Part shown: positions 5,587 through 5,892 of the stretch, one piece after another
How positions within the stretch are numbered: the first letter of the stretch is position 1
Layout of the letters: every line of letters begins with the position of its first letter
Made by a program: the position numbers and the translations under genes
Notes under the pieces: model-generated
Databases searched by the model: none
What the model saw: only the letters and a program-made list of their open reading frames with translations
Told to the model about the DNA's origin: nothing
Source of the DNA: Gammaproteobacteria bacterium
Lineage (GTDB): Bacteria; Pseudomonadota; Gammaproteobacteria; Steroidobacterales; Woeseiaceae
Direction of reading: 5' to 3'
DNA: 5,892 bases
NCBI GenBank assembly: GCA_003645495.1
Contig: QNFK01000142.1
Span: forward strand, 1-5,892

Positions 5587-5892
5587 ATGTCTGCGGATAA
5601 ATTTCGATATACGACCGTTACCGCCGTTGTAATCGCCAATATGATTGGCACTGGGGTATTTACGAGCCTTGGCTTTCAACTCCTGGATATCCGCTCAGGA
5701 TTTCCATTGCTTATGCTATGGGCGATTGGCGGCATCATTGCCGTTTGTGGTGCGATGACCTATGCCGAACTGGGGGCCGCGATGCCCCGCTCCGGTGGTG
5801 AGTACAACTTCCTGTCGCGGATTTATCACCCTGCCGCGGGCTTCGTCTCGGGATGGGTCTCGGCAACGATAGGCTTCGCCGGCCCAACCGCG
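5587..5892 (+). CDS. APC-superfamily amino-acid permease, N-terminal part; 3' end outside window
   Basis: This integral inner-membrane transporter is predicted to move amino acids or related organic cations. Only 102 codons are present and the frame is open at the right edge. Transmembrane helix 1 spans about residues 9-32 and contains the APC substrate-binding signature IGTGVF (20-25). Helix 2 spans about 41-58 and ends in the family motif TYAELGAAMPRSGGEY (58-73), followed by NFLSRIYHP and the start of helix 3 (about 84 onward, FVSGWVSA). These are typical of the SLC7/LAT-like and basic-amino-acid/GABA permease branches. The substrate cannot be read from this fragment. It follows the omega-amidase by 27 bp on the same strand, so it is probably the last visible gene of the same operon and may import the amino acid handled by it. 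Confidence 0.88.
   Translation, partial: MSADKFRYTTVTAVVIANMIGTGVFTSLGFQLLDIRSGFPLLMLWAIGGIIAVCGAMTYAELGAAMPRSGGEYNFLSRIYHPAAGFVSGWVSATIGFAGPTA

Overview
The window looks like a chromosomal segment from a proteobacterium, most likely a gammaproteobacterium. The evidence is a short, Alu-less 4.5S-type SRP RNA directly upstream of an E. coli-like dnaX, and an aminotransferase and an omega-amidase that closely resemble E. coli YbdL and YafV. Coding GC is moderate, a little over 50%. The genus cannot be fixed from the sequence. The intergenic hairpin repeats recall repeat families seen in uncultured marine gammaproteobacteria, but that is memory and not a database result.

Layout. Minus strand: positions 1-1465 hold the first 488 codons of dnaX (clamp-loader tau subunit), which runs off the left edge. 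Upstream of it, at 1640-1745, is the SRP RNA gene ffs, with a well-formed sigma70-type promoter at 1753-1781. The 1466-1639 spacer contains two inverted repeats. Positions 1782-2041 form a non-coding divergent region with a perfect tandem duplication of a 47-bp hairpin-bearing repeat, a partial copy before it and a decayed copy after it.

Plus strand: from 2042 to the right edge there is a tight, probably co-transcribed cassette. It encodes a plant-type (ALDH12) delta-1-pyrroline-5-carboxylate dehydrogenase, a YbdL-type methionine/glutamine-class aminotransferase 18 bp later, a YafV-type omega-amidase that overlaps the aminotransferase by 13 bp, and, 27 bp further on, the start of an APC-family amino-acid permease cut by the window end.

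How the genes fit together. The minus-strand genes are housekeeping (protein targeting and replication). The plus-strand genes read as an amino-acid uptake and catabolism/salvage unit. The permease would import a substrate. The aminotransferase would exchange amino groups, plausibly with glutamine as donor. The omega-amidase would hydrolyse the resulting alpha-ketoglutaramate to 2-oxoglutarate, pulling transamination forward. The dehydrogenase would oxidise glutamate semialdehyde/P5C to glutamate. The transaminase/omega-amidase pairing is established biochemistry in other organisms; linking it to an ALDH12 dehydrogenase and a permease is inference from gene order. I see no defence system, transposase, CRISPR array or tRNA. 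The most unusual items are the ALDH12-led cassette, the short-linker dnaX without a visible frameshift site, and the hairpin repeat cluster.
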